From Butyrivibrio sp. LC3010 (GTDB lineage: Bacteria; Bacillota; Clostridia; Lachnospirales; Lachnospiraceae), in the NCBI RefSeq assembly GCF_000424385.1, contig NZ_AUJU01000021.1, forward strand, positions 50,565 to 114,564: a DNA stretch of 64,000 nt. Direction: 5' to 3'. Positions within the stretch are counted from its first letter, which is position 1, and the number at the start of each line of letters is the position of its first letter. The notes below the pieces were generated by a model that was not told where the DNA came from, searched no databases, and worked only from the letters and a program-made list of their open reading frames with translations. The position numbers were made by a program, and so were the translations under genes. Of this stretch, positions 8,134-15,937 are shown one piece after another.

Positions 8134-8693
8134 TATACCTTGAGCTTTTTGTTGGATTTCTGACTGTGGGATTATTTTCTTTTGGTGGAGCATATGCTGC
8201 GATACCACTTATCCGTGATGTGGTTACTTCTTATGGTTGGATCGGTGAAGATACACTGACTGATATGATAGCTATAGGTGAGAGTACTCCTGGACCAATA
8301 ATGGTTAATCTTGCCACATATGTCGGAAGCAGTAAGGCAGGACTACTCGGAGGGATAATAGCCACGTTTGCCGTGATACTGCCAGCATTTATTATCATAC
8401 TTCTTATAATGGTCATGTTGAAAAACTTACAGGGAAACAAGTATGTGCAGGCTATTCTCCGTGGATTGCAACCATGCATTATTGGAATAATTCTCGCTAC
8501 CGGGTTTATGATGATGATAAAAAACACAGTCTTTCCATTGCTCCATAATACAAAAGATTATCGTCCTGCGTTTATGGGCTGTGTTTTGGCTATTGCTTAC
8601 TTTGCTCCAAGGAAAGTATTTGGCAAAAAGTTGTCTCCGATATTGCTCATAATGATTTCTGCGGTATTGGGAGTTATCACATATGGTGTTTAG
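8130..8693 (+). CDS. Chromate transporter, second short CHR subunit
   Basis: A 187-residue partner of the preceding half-transporter, starting inside its stop codon (ATGA), which indicates translational coupling and fixed stoichiometry. It repeats the CHR pattern: LFSFGGAYAAIPLIRD near residue 15, IGESTPGPIMVNLATYVGS near residue 50 and GIIATFAVILPAFIIILL. Six or so hydrophobic spans are expected. No regulator (ChrB type) is next to it. Confidence 0.9.
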   Translation: MIYLELFVGFLTVGLFSFGGAYAAIPLIRDVVTSYGWIGEDTLTDMIAIGESTPGPIMVNLATYVGSSKAGLLGGIIATFAVILPAFIIILLIMVMLKNLQGNKYVQAILRGLQPCIIGIILATGFMMMIKNTVFPLLHNTKDYRPAFMGCVLAIAYFAPRKVFGKKLSPILLIMISAVLGVITYGV

Positions 8694-8821
8694 GTGCAAC
8701 CTATGGGTGCTATCAAACATACAGCGAATACTCACAAAAAATCTATTAAGGGAAAAACGAGAAGACTATTTTTCATATAATTATTGGTATAGATGGAAGA
8801 AAAGGAATTTAAAGATTATAG

Positions 8822-9421
8822 ATGAGTAAGGATATTTTTTATGACAAGGATATTCGAGAGCCACTGTTTGATTTTCTTGAGGATACATTTGGGAAAGTGA
8901 GAATCCTTGAGGAGAAAAGGACTGGCAGCGCCAGGGCAGATGTTGTCATGATTACACCGGATTTTCTGTATGGCATAGAAATCAAAAGCGATGCAGATAC
9001 TTATGTCAGGCTTGAAAAACAGGTAAAGAACTACAACTGGTATTATGACCGCAACATCATTGTGGTAGGTTCATCACATGCTGCTCATGTGAAAGAGCAT
9101 GTTCCTGAATGGTGGGGCATAATTACTGTTGAAGCTGATGAAAACGGTGCACCGGATTTTTATATAATGCGACATGCCGATGCCAATTCGAGAGTAAAAG
9201 AAAAAAGAAAGATCACCATACTTTGGCGTACTGAACTTAATCATCTTCTGGAAAAAAATAATCTTCCCAAGTACAAGGAAAAGAGCAAGCTTTTTGTGCA
9301 GGAGAAGCTTCTCGAAAAGGTTCCTGAGGATATACTGTGGAAGCAGGCGTATGAGGAATTGTTTGAGAGGGATTATAACACAATAGCGGAAGAAATTGAG
9401 ACATATAGAAAGAGTCGGTGA
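8822..9421 (+). CDS. sce7726 family protein
   Basis: A 199-residue soluble protein recognised as sce7726 family. It begins KDIREPLFDFLEDTFG and carries RADVVMITPDFLYGIEIKSD, which has the spacing of a PD-(D/E)xK nuclease core (Asp, then ExK), then RLEKQVKNYNWYYDRNIIVVG and EHVPEWWGIITVE, the strongest family hallmark. Its biological role is unknown; such proteins are scattered in Firmicutes, often near mobile or defence genes. The ribosome site is weak (AAAGGAA about 15 nt upstream). A deaminase relic follows directly. Confidence 0.85.
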   Translation: MSKDIFYDKDIREPLFDFLEDTFGKVRILEEKRTGSARADVVMITPDFLYGIEIKSDADTYVRLEKQVKNYNWYYDRNIIVVGSSHAAHVKEHVPEWWGIITVEADENGAPDFYIMRHADANSRVKEKRKITILWRTELNHLLEKNNLPKYKEKSKLFVQEKLLEKVPEDILWKQAYEELFERDYNTIAEEIETYRKSR

Positions 9422-9422
9422 A

Positions 9423-9560
9423 ACAGCTAACTGTTATGAAGCAGGAGAGGTATCAGCAGCTGTTCGTTCAAAATCAGGGAAAATATATGTTGGAGTATGT
9501 ATTGATACATGTTCGACGCTTGGGGAATTATATATCTGGGTACCACTGAAGAAAGAATAG
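9423..9560 (+). pseudogene. Relic of a cytidine deaminase-like gene
   Basis: The frame after the preceding stop reads EAGEVSAAVRSKSGKIYVGVCIDTCSTLGE and stops at 9558-9560. This matches the central segment of small cytidine/blasticidin-S deaminases (the A-x-L-V-T-x-x-G-x-I-Y-x-G-V-C-I-D-T block) but lacks the start, the zinc-binding His-Ala-Glu and the PCxxC segment, so it cannot be active. Confidence 0.55.
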
Positions 9561-9633
9561 ATATTAAGGCGAGTATAAAGTCTATTATGTAGATTATCAA
9601 AATGTGGTTATAACAACATACTTATGTAAAAAT

Positions 9634-9682
9634 CCATATTAAACTGACATCATAAAACAAGTAGGAGGTCAGTTTAATATGG
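9634..9682 (+). promoter_or_regulatory. 15-bp hairpin containing the start codon of the Fe-S protein gene
   Basis: Bases 9634-9648 and 9668-9682 are perfect reverse complements, with a 19-nt loop. The loop holds the AGGAGG ribosome site (9663-9668) and the 3' arm contains the ATG (9679-9681). In mRNA the start codon would be paired, so translation should depend on melting or on a bound factor. As DNA, the same palindrome could also bind a protein. Confidence 0.6.
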
Positions 9683-10434
9683 TACGTAAGATAATCAGGA
9701 TAGATGAGGATAAGTGCAACGGATGCGGATTGTGTGCAAATGCATGTCATGAAGGCGCCATAGAGATGGTAAACGGAAAGGCAAAGCTTGTCAGAGAGAA
9801 CTTCTGCGACGGCTTTGGTGACTGTCTCCCCGGATGCCCTACAGGAGCGATAACATTTGAGGAAAGGGAAGCACCTGAATATGATGAAGCTGCTGTTAAG
9901 GCTGCAAAAGAATCAAATCAGGAAAAAGCCAATCATCATGACAGCTGTGATAATGGAATGCAACATCAGCCTGGTCATGGTTGTCCCGGATCACAGTTTA
10001 AATTGTTTGTGCAGAAACCAGCTGCAGATATGTCAGGAACCCCGGCAGCTACAATGACTAATCATCCATCAAGGCTTATGCAGTGGCCATGTCAGATAAA
10101 GCTTTTGCCAACAAAAGGTGAGTTTTATAACGGAGCGAAGCTTCTGATAGCAGCTGACTGCACGGCCTATGCTTATGCGAATATGCATGAGGATTTCATG
10201 AAGGGAAGAGTTACAATGATTGGATGTCCCAAGCTTGATGAGGGTGACTATACTGAGAAACTTACAGAAATTATCAGTAATAATGATATAAGGGATGTTA
10301 CAATTGTAAGGATGGAAGTGCCATGCTGTGGTGGTCTTCAGAGAGCTGCTGAAAATGCACTAAAAAGCAGTGGTAAGTTCATTCCATGGCGGGTAGTTAC
10401 GATTTCCAGAAATGGTAATGTTATAGAAGATTGA
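9679..10434 (+). CDS. 4Fe-4S binding protein with C-terminal CC domain
   Basis: A 251-residue cytoplasmic iron-sulfur protein. The first 65 residues are a two-cluster ferredoxin domain: CNGCGLCANACHEGAI and CDGFGDCLPGCPTGAI. An acidic, His-rich linker (EKANHHDSCDN, QHQPGHGC) leads to a second domain with QWPCQIKLLP, LLIAADCTAYAYANMHEDFMKGR, GCPKLDEGDYTEKL and VPCCGGLQRAAENAL. The arrangement recurs in ferredoxin-like proteins of clostridia whose partner is unknown. Its start codon is sequestered in a perfect hairpin (9634-9682). Confidence 0.88.
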   Translation: MVRKIIRIDEDKCNGCGLCANACHEGAIEMVNGKAKLVRENFCDGFGDCLPGCPTGAITFEEREAPEYDEAAVKAAKESNQEKANHHDSCDNGMQHQPGHGCPGSQFKLFVQKPAADMSGTPAATMTNHPSRLMQWPCQIKLLPTKGEFYNGAKLLIAADCTAYAYANMHEDFMKGRVTMIGCPKLDEGDYTEKLTEIISNNDIRDVTIVRMEVPCCGGLQRAAENALKSSGKFIPWRVVTISRNGNVIED

Positions 10435-10438
10435 AAAG

Positions 10439-10582
10439 GTTACTGTTCAGTCAGCTCTGCGCACTTGCTGCGCTGAGCGTGAGAATGTTCTATGTCTTGA
10501 ATATAGGATTTGCCCCTTTGCCGAAGGCAACTGGAATGGGCAAATCCAGTTGCTGTGAGCACCGTAAGGTGTGAACAGTAAC
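10439..10582 (+). repeat. Structured repeat-like element with terminal inverted repeats
   Basis: An 11-bp terminal inverted repeat (10439-10449 with 10572-10582) encloses several further hairpins: GCGCA/TGCGC, GGATTTGCCC/GGGCAAATCC (10506-10515 with 10538-10547) around TTGCC-GAA-GGCAA, and CACC-GTAA-GGTG. There is no plausible coding content. The design resembles a MITE-like or REP-like intergenic element. Confidence 0.55.
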
Positions 10583-10641
10583 TTGAAATGCGAAAACCTT
10601 ATCCCAATATCATCAGTAGAATTCAAAGTTGCATTCCTGGC

Positions 10642-10649
10642 TGGTATAA
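10642..10649 (+). promoter_or_regulatory. Extended -10 promoter of the HD gene
   Basis: TGGTATAAT gives a TGn-extended TATAAT box 49 bases before ATG 10698, with only a weak -35 upstream. Confidence 0.5.
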
Positions 10650-10697
10650 TATTTTTATGCATTGACAAATGATAATGACGAAGAAAGAAAAAGATTT

Positions 10698-11462
10698 ATG
10701 CTGATAGACAGAAGAAAAGTCAGGGAGCAGTTTGCTTCCTATACAAGGAATTATGATCCCGAGGATCCTAAGATTGCTTTAAAGATAGTTCATACATATC
10801 GTGTTGCAGAAAACTGTGAAGAGATTGCCAGATCATTAGGGTTATCTGATGAAGATGTAGAGTTTGCCTGGCTTTCAGGAATGCTTCATGATATAGGAAG
10901 ATTTGAACAAGTAAAAAGGTATAACACTTTCATAGATTCAGAATCAGTAGACCATGCAGAGTTTGGAGCAGATCTTCTATTTGGAACAGACCATCTCATC
11001 AAGAATTTTTGTGATGACAGGTCTTTCGATGAAATGATGGAAACAGTCATCAGAGAGCATAATAAATATAGGATAAATGAGTCAGTTACCGGGAAGACTC
11101 TTACTTTCTGCAACATCCTCCGGGATGCGGATAAGGTTGATATCTTAAGAGTAAATGTAGAGACACCCATGGAAGAGATATACAATGTTTCTAAAGAGGA
11201 GATGTTATCATCAGGTGTTTCTGAAAAAGTCATGGATCAGGTAAGAGAGCATCAGGCAGTAAAACGTGATGTAATGGATTCACCTGCAGAGCATCTTATT
11301 GGACATATAGCTCTTGCTTTTGAACTGGTATATCCGAAGAGCTGGGAGTTAGCAGAGGAGCAGGGTTACCTTTATAAGATGTTCGAATTCCCATCGAGGA
11401 ATGAGAGTACTATAAAAGCGTTGAAGGATACCAAAGCAGAACTGGAACTGCACCATATATAA
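10698..11462 (+). CDS. HD domain-containing phosphohydrolase
   Basis: About 254 residues. HD-superfamily metal ligands are visible: VHTYRVAENCEEIA (His), WLSGMLHDIGRFEQ (HD pair), VDHAEFGADLLFG (His), VIREHNKYRI (His) and LRDADKVDILRV (Asp). This set of extra histidines is typical of HD hydrolases related to nucleotide or cyclic-nucleotide hydrolysis; the substrate is unknown. ATG 10698 is preferred over TTG 10662 because the predicted transcript begins about 10656. A stretch of A/G-rich sequence provides a weak ribosome site. Confidence 0.85.
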   Translation: MLIDRRKVREQFASYTRNYDPEDPKIALKIVHTYRVAENCEEIARSLGLSDEDVEFAWLSGMLHDIGRFEQVKRYNTFIDSESVDHAEFGADLLFGTDHLIKNFCDDRSFDEMMETVIREHNKYRINESVTGKTLTFCNILRDADKVDILRVNVETPMEEIYNVSKEEMLSSGVSEKVMDQVREHQAVKRDVMDSPAEHLIGHIALAFELVYPKSWELAEEQGYLYKMFEFPSRNESTIKALKDTKAELELHHI

Positions 11463-11470
11463 GATAGCTG

Positions 11471-11941
11471 TTACGTTTCAGTGCAATCCCCGTAAGGACA
11501 GACGGCCAGACATAATGCGCATGCCCCGACACACTTATTGCAATCGTTCGGACACATACATTTTTCATATGCTTTTCCATAGTCAAAATCATGATCTATA
11601 AGAATTGCAGATAATCTTACTCTTGGTCCGTATTTTTCTGTTATTATGACATCATTTTTTCCAAACCATCCAATGCCTGCAGCTGCTGCAGCATCTTTAA
11701 ATGAAAACTCAGCTCTGAAACGTCCGTTGTTTTTCTGGGCGACTTGCGGAACATAGTAACTAATGCCGTCTTTTTTCAAGACATTCTCTATTTCTTCCAC
11801 TTTTACTTCCAGTCTGTCCTTTGCTCCGAGGATACCCTCATCAAAAAAATCGGCTTTATTACTTGCCTGAATTGTTCTTCTGGGATTAGCGTTTATACCT
11901 GATATGACCACGGAAATCGAAACAAAGAATGGTAAACTCAA
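11471..11941 (-). pseudogene. Truncated QueG-like double-cluster Fe-S protein
   Basis: A 156-residue minus-strand frame. Its middle matches epoxyqueuosine-reductase relatives: FSFKDAAAAAGIGWFGKND, then EKYGPRVRLSAILIDHDFDYG, then CPNDCNKCVGACALCLAVCPYG, part of an eight-cysteine double [4Fe-4S] site. Full members are well over 200 residues; here the start is a weak TTG, roughly the first 50-80 residues appear absent, and the frame ends right after the cysteine block. I treat it as a truncated gene, though a short functional protein is possible. Confidence 0.55.
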
Positions 11942-12114
11942 ACGCCTTACCTGGGAGGGGGTGAAGATGTGGCTAGTAGTTGGTTTATTAAAAAAAATAA
12001 TATTTACAGTTGAGAAATGATTTTCGTATTTAGAAAAATGTGTTACGGTACAAAGAGGAATTTACTTAGTAAAATTCTATTAAAGTAAAAATGAAAAGAA
12101 TGTGAGGGTGGATT

Positions 12115-12486
12115 ATGAGATTTTTAGGAAACATTATTTGGATTTTATGCGGAGGACTGCTTAGTGCCCTGGGATGGTGGATTGTAGGAGTTCTCTGGTG
12201 CTGCACAGTTGTTGGAATCCCTGTGGGACTTCAGTGCTTTAAGCTATCTTCAGTATCACTTAATCCTTTTGGAAAAGAGATTGTGGATGAAGGCGGAGCG
12301 ATATCGTTGCTTCTTAACATACTTTGGATATGCTTTTCGGGAATTGAGCTTGCGATTGGAAACGCAGTTATTGGATGTATTTTCTGTATCACCATTATAG
12401 GAATACCTTTTGGAAAGCAGTTCTTTAAGATTGCCAGAGTAGCTCTTTTCCCATTTGGAGCAAAAGTTGTGAGAGTACATTACTAA
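12115..12486 (+). CDS. YccF domain-containing membrane protein
   Basis: A 123-residue protein made of two tandem copies of the YccF (DUF307) unit. Each copy has a membrane helix, a turn and a conserved GIPxG motif: VVGIPVGLQCFKLSSVSLNPFG in the first, IIGIPFGKQFFKIARVALFPFG in the second. The N-terminus RFLGNIIWILCGGLLSALGWW is the typical opening. Function is unknown. GAGGG lies before the ATG; the gene is monocistronic in appearance. Confidence 0.92.
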   Translation: MRFLGNIIWILCGGLLSALGWWIVGVLWCCTVVGIPVGLQCFKLSSVSLNPFGKEIVDEGGAISLLLNILWICFSGIELAIGNAVIGCIFCITIIGIPFGKQFFKIARVALFPFGAKVVRVHY

Positions 12487-12618
12487 TAACAGAGAGAAGA
12501 TGCAATTATGTTAGATGAAGGATGCGCTTCCGGGATGAATGAAATGATAAAGTGGTCAGTGGACTTTACATAAAGAATTGAGACAAGGACAGGCAGATAT
12601 ATTAAGGAGATTGATATT

Positions 12619-12816
12619 ATGGCAACTGCACCGGAGATAGCATTATCAACAAGTGAAGAACGCAGGCAATATATTAAGGAACGATTTCCATGCATAGCTG
12701 ACTGCGATATGTGCGGGTTGTGCAAGGTGTTTCATGGAAAAGATCCGGAAACGGCTTATAAAGAATACATCGATGGGGAGAAGGATTTTTTAGAAGTTTC
12801 ACAATCATATAGATAG
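12619..12816 (+). CDS. Small Cys-rich protein with YIDG tail (paralogue 1)
   Basis: A 65-residue soluble protein: SEERRQYIKERFPC, then CDMCGLCK, then AYKEYIDGEKDFLEV. The C-terminal YxxYIDGxKxxxEx pattern and upstream cysteines recur in the proteins at 30475 and 51658, so this is the most diverged of three paralogues. The frame upstream reads a further coding-like stretch from ATG 12508 interrupted only by a TAA before 12550. AAGGAG supports the start. Function is unknown; the cysteines suggest a metal site. Confidence 0.65.
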   Translation: MATAPEIALSTSEERRQYIKERFPCIADCDMCGLCKVFHGKDPETAYKEYIDGEKDFLEVSQSYR

Positions 12817-13157
12817 AGAATAAAATTCATGAGAGTACTTTGAGTGAAAAAGTAATTGCAAGTCAGTAAAAGTAGTTACGACTATAAACCTTATTTTTCG
12901 CCTTTTTAGGTTTTTTTAGATGGGGTATAATAAGTAAAAACTGTTGTTTTTGCTTATATCTGAGCACAACAAACAAATGGCGGCGCAAAAGTTTGTAAAA
13001 GTAATCGCGACCCCATTTCTGTAAGAGTATGCTCTATTTGATAAGCATTACATAACATTTGATCATGATGGTAAGATTAAGGACGGCGCGTGGGTAGGAA
13101 TTACAGGCGAGAATATCGATATCGCGGATGATATCTGACAGGGGTATGAGAGCTCTT
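12817..13157 (+). other. Intergenic region with a coding relic
   Basis: From 13025 to 13138 a plus frame reads EYALFDKHYITFDHDGKIKD and onwards to TGA, with no start codon, probably the tail of a lost gene. Around 12890-12925 a weak 6-bp hairpin followed by T-rich sequence may be a terminator. Nothing else is seen. Confidence 0.3.
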
Positions 13158-14213
13158 TTACCTGGTTCTGTTTGATGTGGACTGTTTGCGATATGCAGAG
13201 GGCGTCATGCCTGTGTGCTTTTTAAATTGCCTTATATAATGCTCTGTGGTATCGTACCCAACAGCTTCTGCTATGGTCTGCACCGTCATGGTGGAATTGG
13301 CAAGAAGATCCTGCGATCTTTCGATTCGGACAGTTCGCAGGATATCTGTGTAATTCATGCCTGTGAGCTCTTTTATCAGTCTTGATGTATATTCATTGGA
13401 ATAGTGGAACTTATTTGACAGATCCGACAAGGTAACGTCTTTGTAGTTTTCCTGAATATACTGGATAAGAGCATAGCGCTGGACATCTACTCTGGAGTCA
13501 AACAGGGGCATCTGAACAGATTCGGAGTACCGTCTAATTATCATATAGAAGTCGAGGAGTAGGGTGTTTGTTATGGCCTGGTAGTGGTACTCTTCCTTGT
13601 TGCGACTCTCTGTTAACATCCATATGAAGGACTCGGAAATGACCGCGTCCTGGCCGGTCCTGAACATTATATAATCGTTCGCCTTTTTGGCATAAATGTT
13701 GTTCAGAAAGAAGGATGAGAGGATGTTACGGGTGTTGAGAAAGGAGTAGAACATAGTGTGAAGTGTATCACGGCGCAGCATTATATTTATGGCGATAGTG
13801 TCGTCAAATACCGCAAAAGAATGCCTGATTCCCGGTGGAATCACGCAGAAATCTCCTGTTCTCATCTCAATGGTATTGCCCGATATAGTCTGGGTGCATC
13901 TGCCATCGTAAATATATGAGATTTCAAAAAAGGTATGGCTATGCTCAATATCCGGGCTGTATCTTTCGTGCTTTTGAACAATAATACTGTCATTGTCAGA
14001 CAGATCAAAAAAGAAATAATCCTCATAAACATCGGGGATTGTTTCTTTTTTTTCTTTGATCAGAAGGTGCTTACTCAGCACCATTTCCATGTCAAGATTC
14101 TTAAGAAATTCTCTAAGCGAATCCGGGTTCTTCCCTGCGAGGTAGTACTCTCTATAAAATGCTTCCACCTCTGTAACATCGTATATATGCTGCTTTAATG
14201 CATTAGCGTCCAT
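13158..14213 (-). CDS. AraC family transcriptional regulator
   Basis: A 351-residue regulator transcribed divergently from the sugar ABC operon, which it probably controls. Residues about 100-170 form the cupin sensor (HSHTFFEISYIYDGRCTQTI, MRTGDFCVIPPGIRHSF). The last 100 residues are the two-helix-turn-helix AraC domain: VTLSDLSNKFHYSNEYTSRL and MTVQTIAEAVGYDTTEHYIR, then FKKHTGMTPSAYRK. AAGGAG supports ATG 14213. Its own promoter (14249-14277) carries an inverted repeat that could allow autoregulation. Confidence 0.93.
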   Translation of the reverse strand: MDANALKQHIYDVTEVEAFYREYYLAGKNPDSLREFLKNLDMEMVLSKHLLIKEKKETIPDVYEDYFFFDLSDNDSIIVQKHERYSPDIEHSHTFFEISYIYDGRCTQTISGNTIEMRTGDFCVIPPGIRHSFAVFDDTIAINIMLRRDTLHTMFYSFLNTRNILSSFFLNNIYAKKANDYIMFRTGQDAVISESFIWMLTESRNKEEYHYQAITNTLLLDFYMIIRRYSESVQMPLFDSRVDVQRYALIQYIQENYKDVTLSDLSNKFHYSNEYTSRLIKELTGMNYTDILRTVRIERSQDLLANSTMTVQTIAEAVGYDTTEHYIRQFKKHTGMTPSAYRKQSTSNRTR

Positions 14214-14244
14214 TTTATCTCCTTATTTTGAGGGCTCCTATTAA

Positions 14245-14277
14245 ATCTACTATATCTGCTCGGCAAGTAGATGTCAA
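14245..14277 (-). promoter_or_regulatory. Consensus promoter of the AraC gene with inverted repeat
   Basis: On the minus strand TTGACA (14272-14277), a 17-bp spacer and TATAGT (14249-14254) form a near-consensus sigma-A promoter. ATCTACT (14245-14251) and AGTAGAT (14266-14272) form a 7-bp inverted repeat overlapping both boxes. Confidence 0.65.
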
Positions 14278-14373
14278 AAAATCAAAGATTTATATAAAAA
14301 TTATTATATTTAAATCATAAAACATCAATAATATTGAGCGATTTTGTGAATTATGTTCAGTGCTTTTTAAACA

Positions 14374-14379
14374 TATAAT
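14374..14379 (+). promoter_or_regulatory. -10 box of the sugar ABC operon
   Basis: TATAAT 47 bases before ATG 14421, with only a poor -35 (TTATGT) at 17 bp. The weak -35 suits activation by the divergent AraC protein. Confidence 0.45.
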
Positions 14380-14420
14380 TGCATCATAAAGAGCGCCGTT
14401 ACAGAAAGGAATGGGCAGTT

Positions 14421-15923
14421 ATGAATAAACCAGTTCTAGAAATGAAGAATATCAGCAAACGATTCGGAAGCGTCGTGGCTCTTAACGAGGTTGACCTTGA
14501 AGTTTATCCCGGCGAGATCAGAGGCCTGATCGGTGAGAACGGATCAGGAAAATCCACTATTTCCTCAATAGCTGCCGGAATGCAGAAAGCAAATGAAGGA
14601 GAGATGTTTTTTAAGGGAAACAGATGGGAACCGGCCAGTATGATAGATGCACTGAACAAGGGCATTGGAATGGTTGTCCAGGAAAGCGGAACCATTGGAG
14701 GAATATCGGTGGCTGAAAACATGTTCCTTGCCGAACTTGGGAGCTTTAAAAACAAATTTGGCCTTGTGGACAAGAACAAACTGGAAATAAAAGCAGATGA
14801 GGCTCTTAAAAGCGTTGGGATAGCAGGCATCAGCGGAAGAGATGCGATGGGAAGGCTGGACTTTCAGGACAGAAAGCTGGTTGAAATAGCCAAAGTTATC
14901 ATGAAAAACCCGGATATTCTGATCATCGATGAGACATCAACTGCGTTGTCCCACGATGGAAGGCAGATCATGTACAGTCTGCTCAGAAAAATGAGGGATG
15001 ACGGAAAGTCAGTGATCTTTATATCTCATGATCTGGACGAAATCATGGAAGTCTGTGACACGTTGACGGTACTCAGGGATGGAAACATCATAAGGACTTT
15101 TGAAAAAGAGGAATTTGATGCAGATGCCATCCGCAGCAGCATGATAGGAAGAGAGCTTAAAGGTGATTATTACAGGGCGGATACGGAGTGTACATCTCTT
15201 GATGAAGTGGTACTCAGCGCTCAAAGCCTGAACTACAAAGATAATTTAAAGGACGTTTCTCTGGAGCTCCACCGCGGAGAGATTGTGGGAGTCGGTGGCC
15301 TTGCGAGCAGCGGAATGCATGATCTGGGTGAAGCCCTTTTCGGAGCGCTAAAGCTTGATTCGGGGCATGTTATCTGCGGTAGTGGAAAAGAGATACTCAG
15401 CCCTCACAATGCAATAGGGCAAAAGATCGGATATGTGTCGAAAGACAGAGATCAGAAATCGCTTTGTCTCGATGCCAGTATAAAAGACAACATTGCTATC
15501 GCCGGAATGAATATCTTTAAAAACAAGATAAACCTTGTTACTTCATCCGGTGAGAAAAAATATGTAAAAAAACAGGTGGATGAACTTAAGATCAAATGTT
15601 CAGATATGGATCAGGCAGTAGGTCAGCTTTCGGGTGGCAATAAGCAGAAGGTTGTCTTTGGTAAATGGATAGGCTGCGGAAGCGAGATACTGATCCTGGA
15701 TTGCCCCACAAGAGGCGTGGATATCGGAGTCAAGCAGGCGATGTATCAGCTCATGGTAAAGCTCAAAAATGAAGGCAAGGCAATACTTATGATAAGTGAG
15801 GAGCTGCCGGAGCTGATAGGTATGAGTGACAGAGTACTCATTATGAAGGACGGAGAGATCACAAGAGAGTTTAAGAGAAGCAGTACCCTCAGCGAGGGAG
15901 ACATTATAAGCTACATGATCTGA
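14421..15923 (+). CDS. Sugar ABC transporter ATP-binding protein (RbsA/MglA type)
   Basis: A 500-residue tandem ATPase with two ABC modules, as in CUT2 sugar importers. Module 1 has GENGSGKST (Walker A), LDFQDRKLVEIAKVI in place of a perfect LSGGQ signature, and ILIIDETSTALS (Walker B). Module 2 has a degenerate Walker A (GVGGLASSGMHDLGE), as is usual, with QLSGGNKQKV and ILILDCPTRGVD. The start is ATG 14421 behind AAAGGA; the frame is open to 14379. It leads a seven-gene operon. Confidence 0.95.
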   Translation: MNKPVLEMKNISKRFGSVVALNEVDLEVYPGEIRGLIGENGSGKSTISSIAAGMQKANEGEMFFKGNRWEPASMIDALNKGIGMVVQESGTIGGISVAENMFLAELGSFKNKFGLVDKNKLEIKADEALKSVGIAGISGRDAMGRLDFQDRKLVEIAKVIMKNPDILIIDETSTALSHDGRQIMYSLLRKMRDDGKSVIFISHDLDEIMEVCDTLTVLRDGNIIRTFEKEEFDADAIRSSMIGRELKGDYYRADTECTSLDEVVLSAQSLNYKDNLKDVSLELHRGEIVGVGGLASSGMHDLGEALFGALKLDSGHVICGSGKEILSPHNAIGQKIGYVSKDRDQKSLCLDASIKDNIAIAGMNIFKNKINLVTSSGEKKYVKKQVDELKIKCSDMDQAVGQLSGGNKQKVVFGKWIGCGSEILILDCPTRGVDIGVKQAMYQLMVKLKNEGKAILMISEELPELIGMSDRVLIMKDGEITREFKRSSTLSEGDIISYMI

Positions 15924-15937
15924 GGAAGGTAAAAGAG

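Noticed and set aside
10447..10668. 73-codon minus-strand ORF
   Set aside because: It lies within the structured repeat 10439-10582; its codons follow from the inverted repeats and it has no ribosome site.
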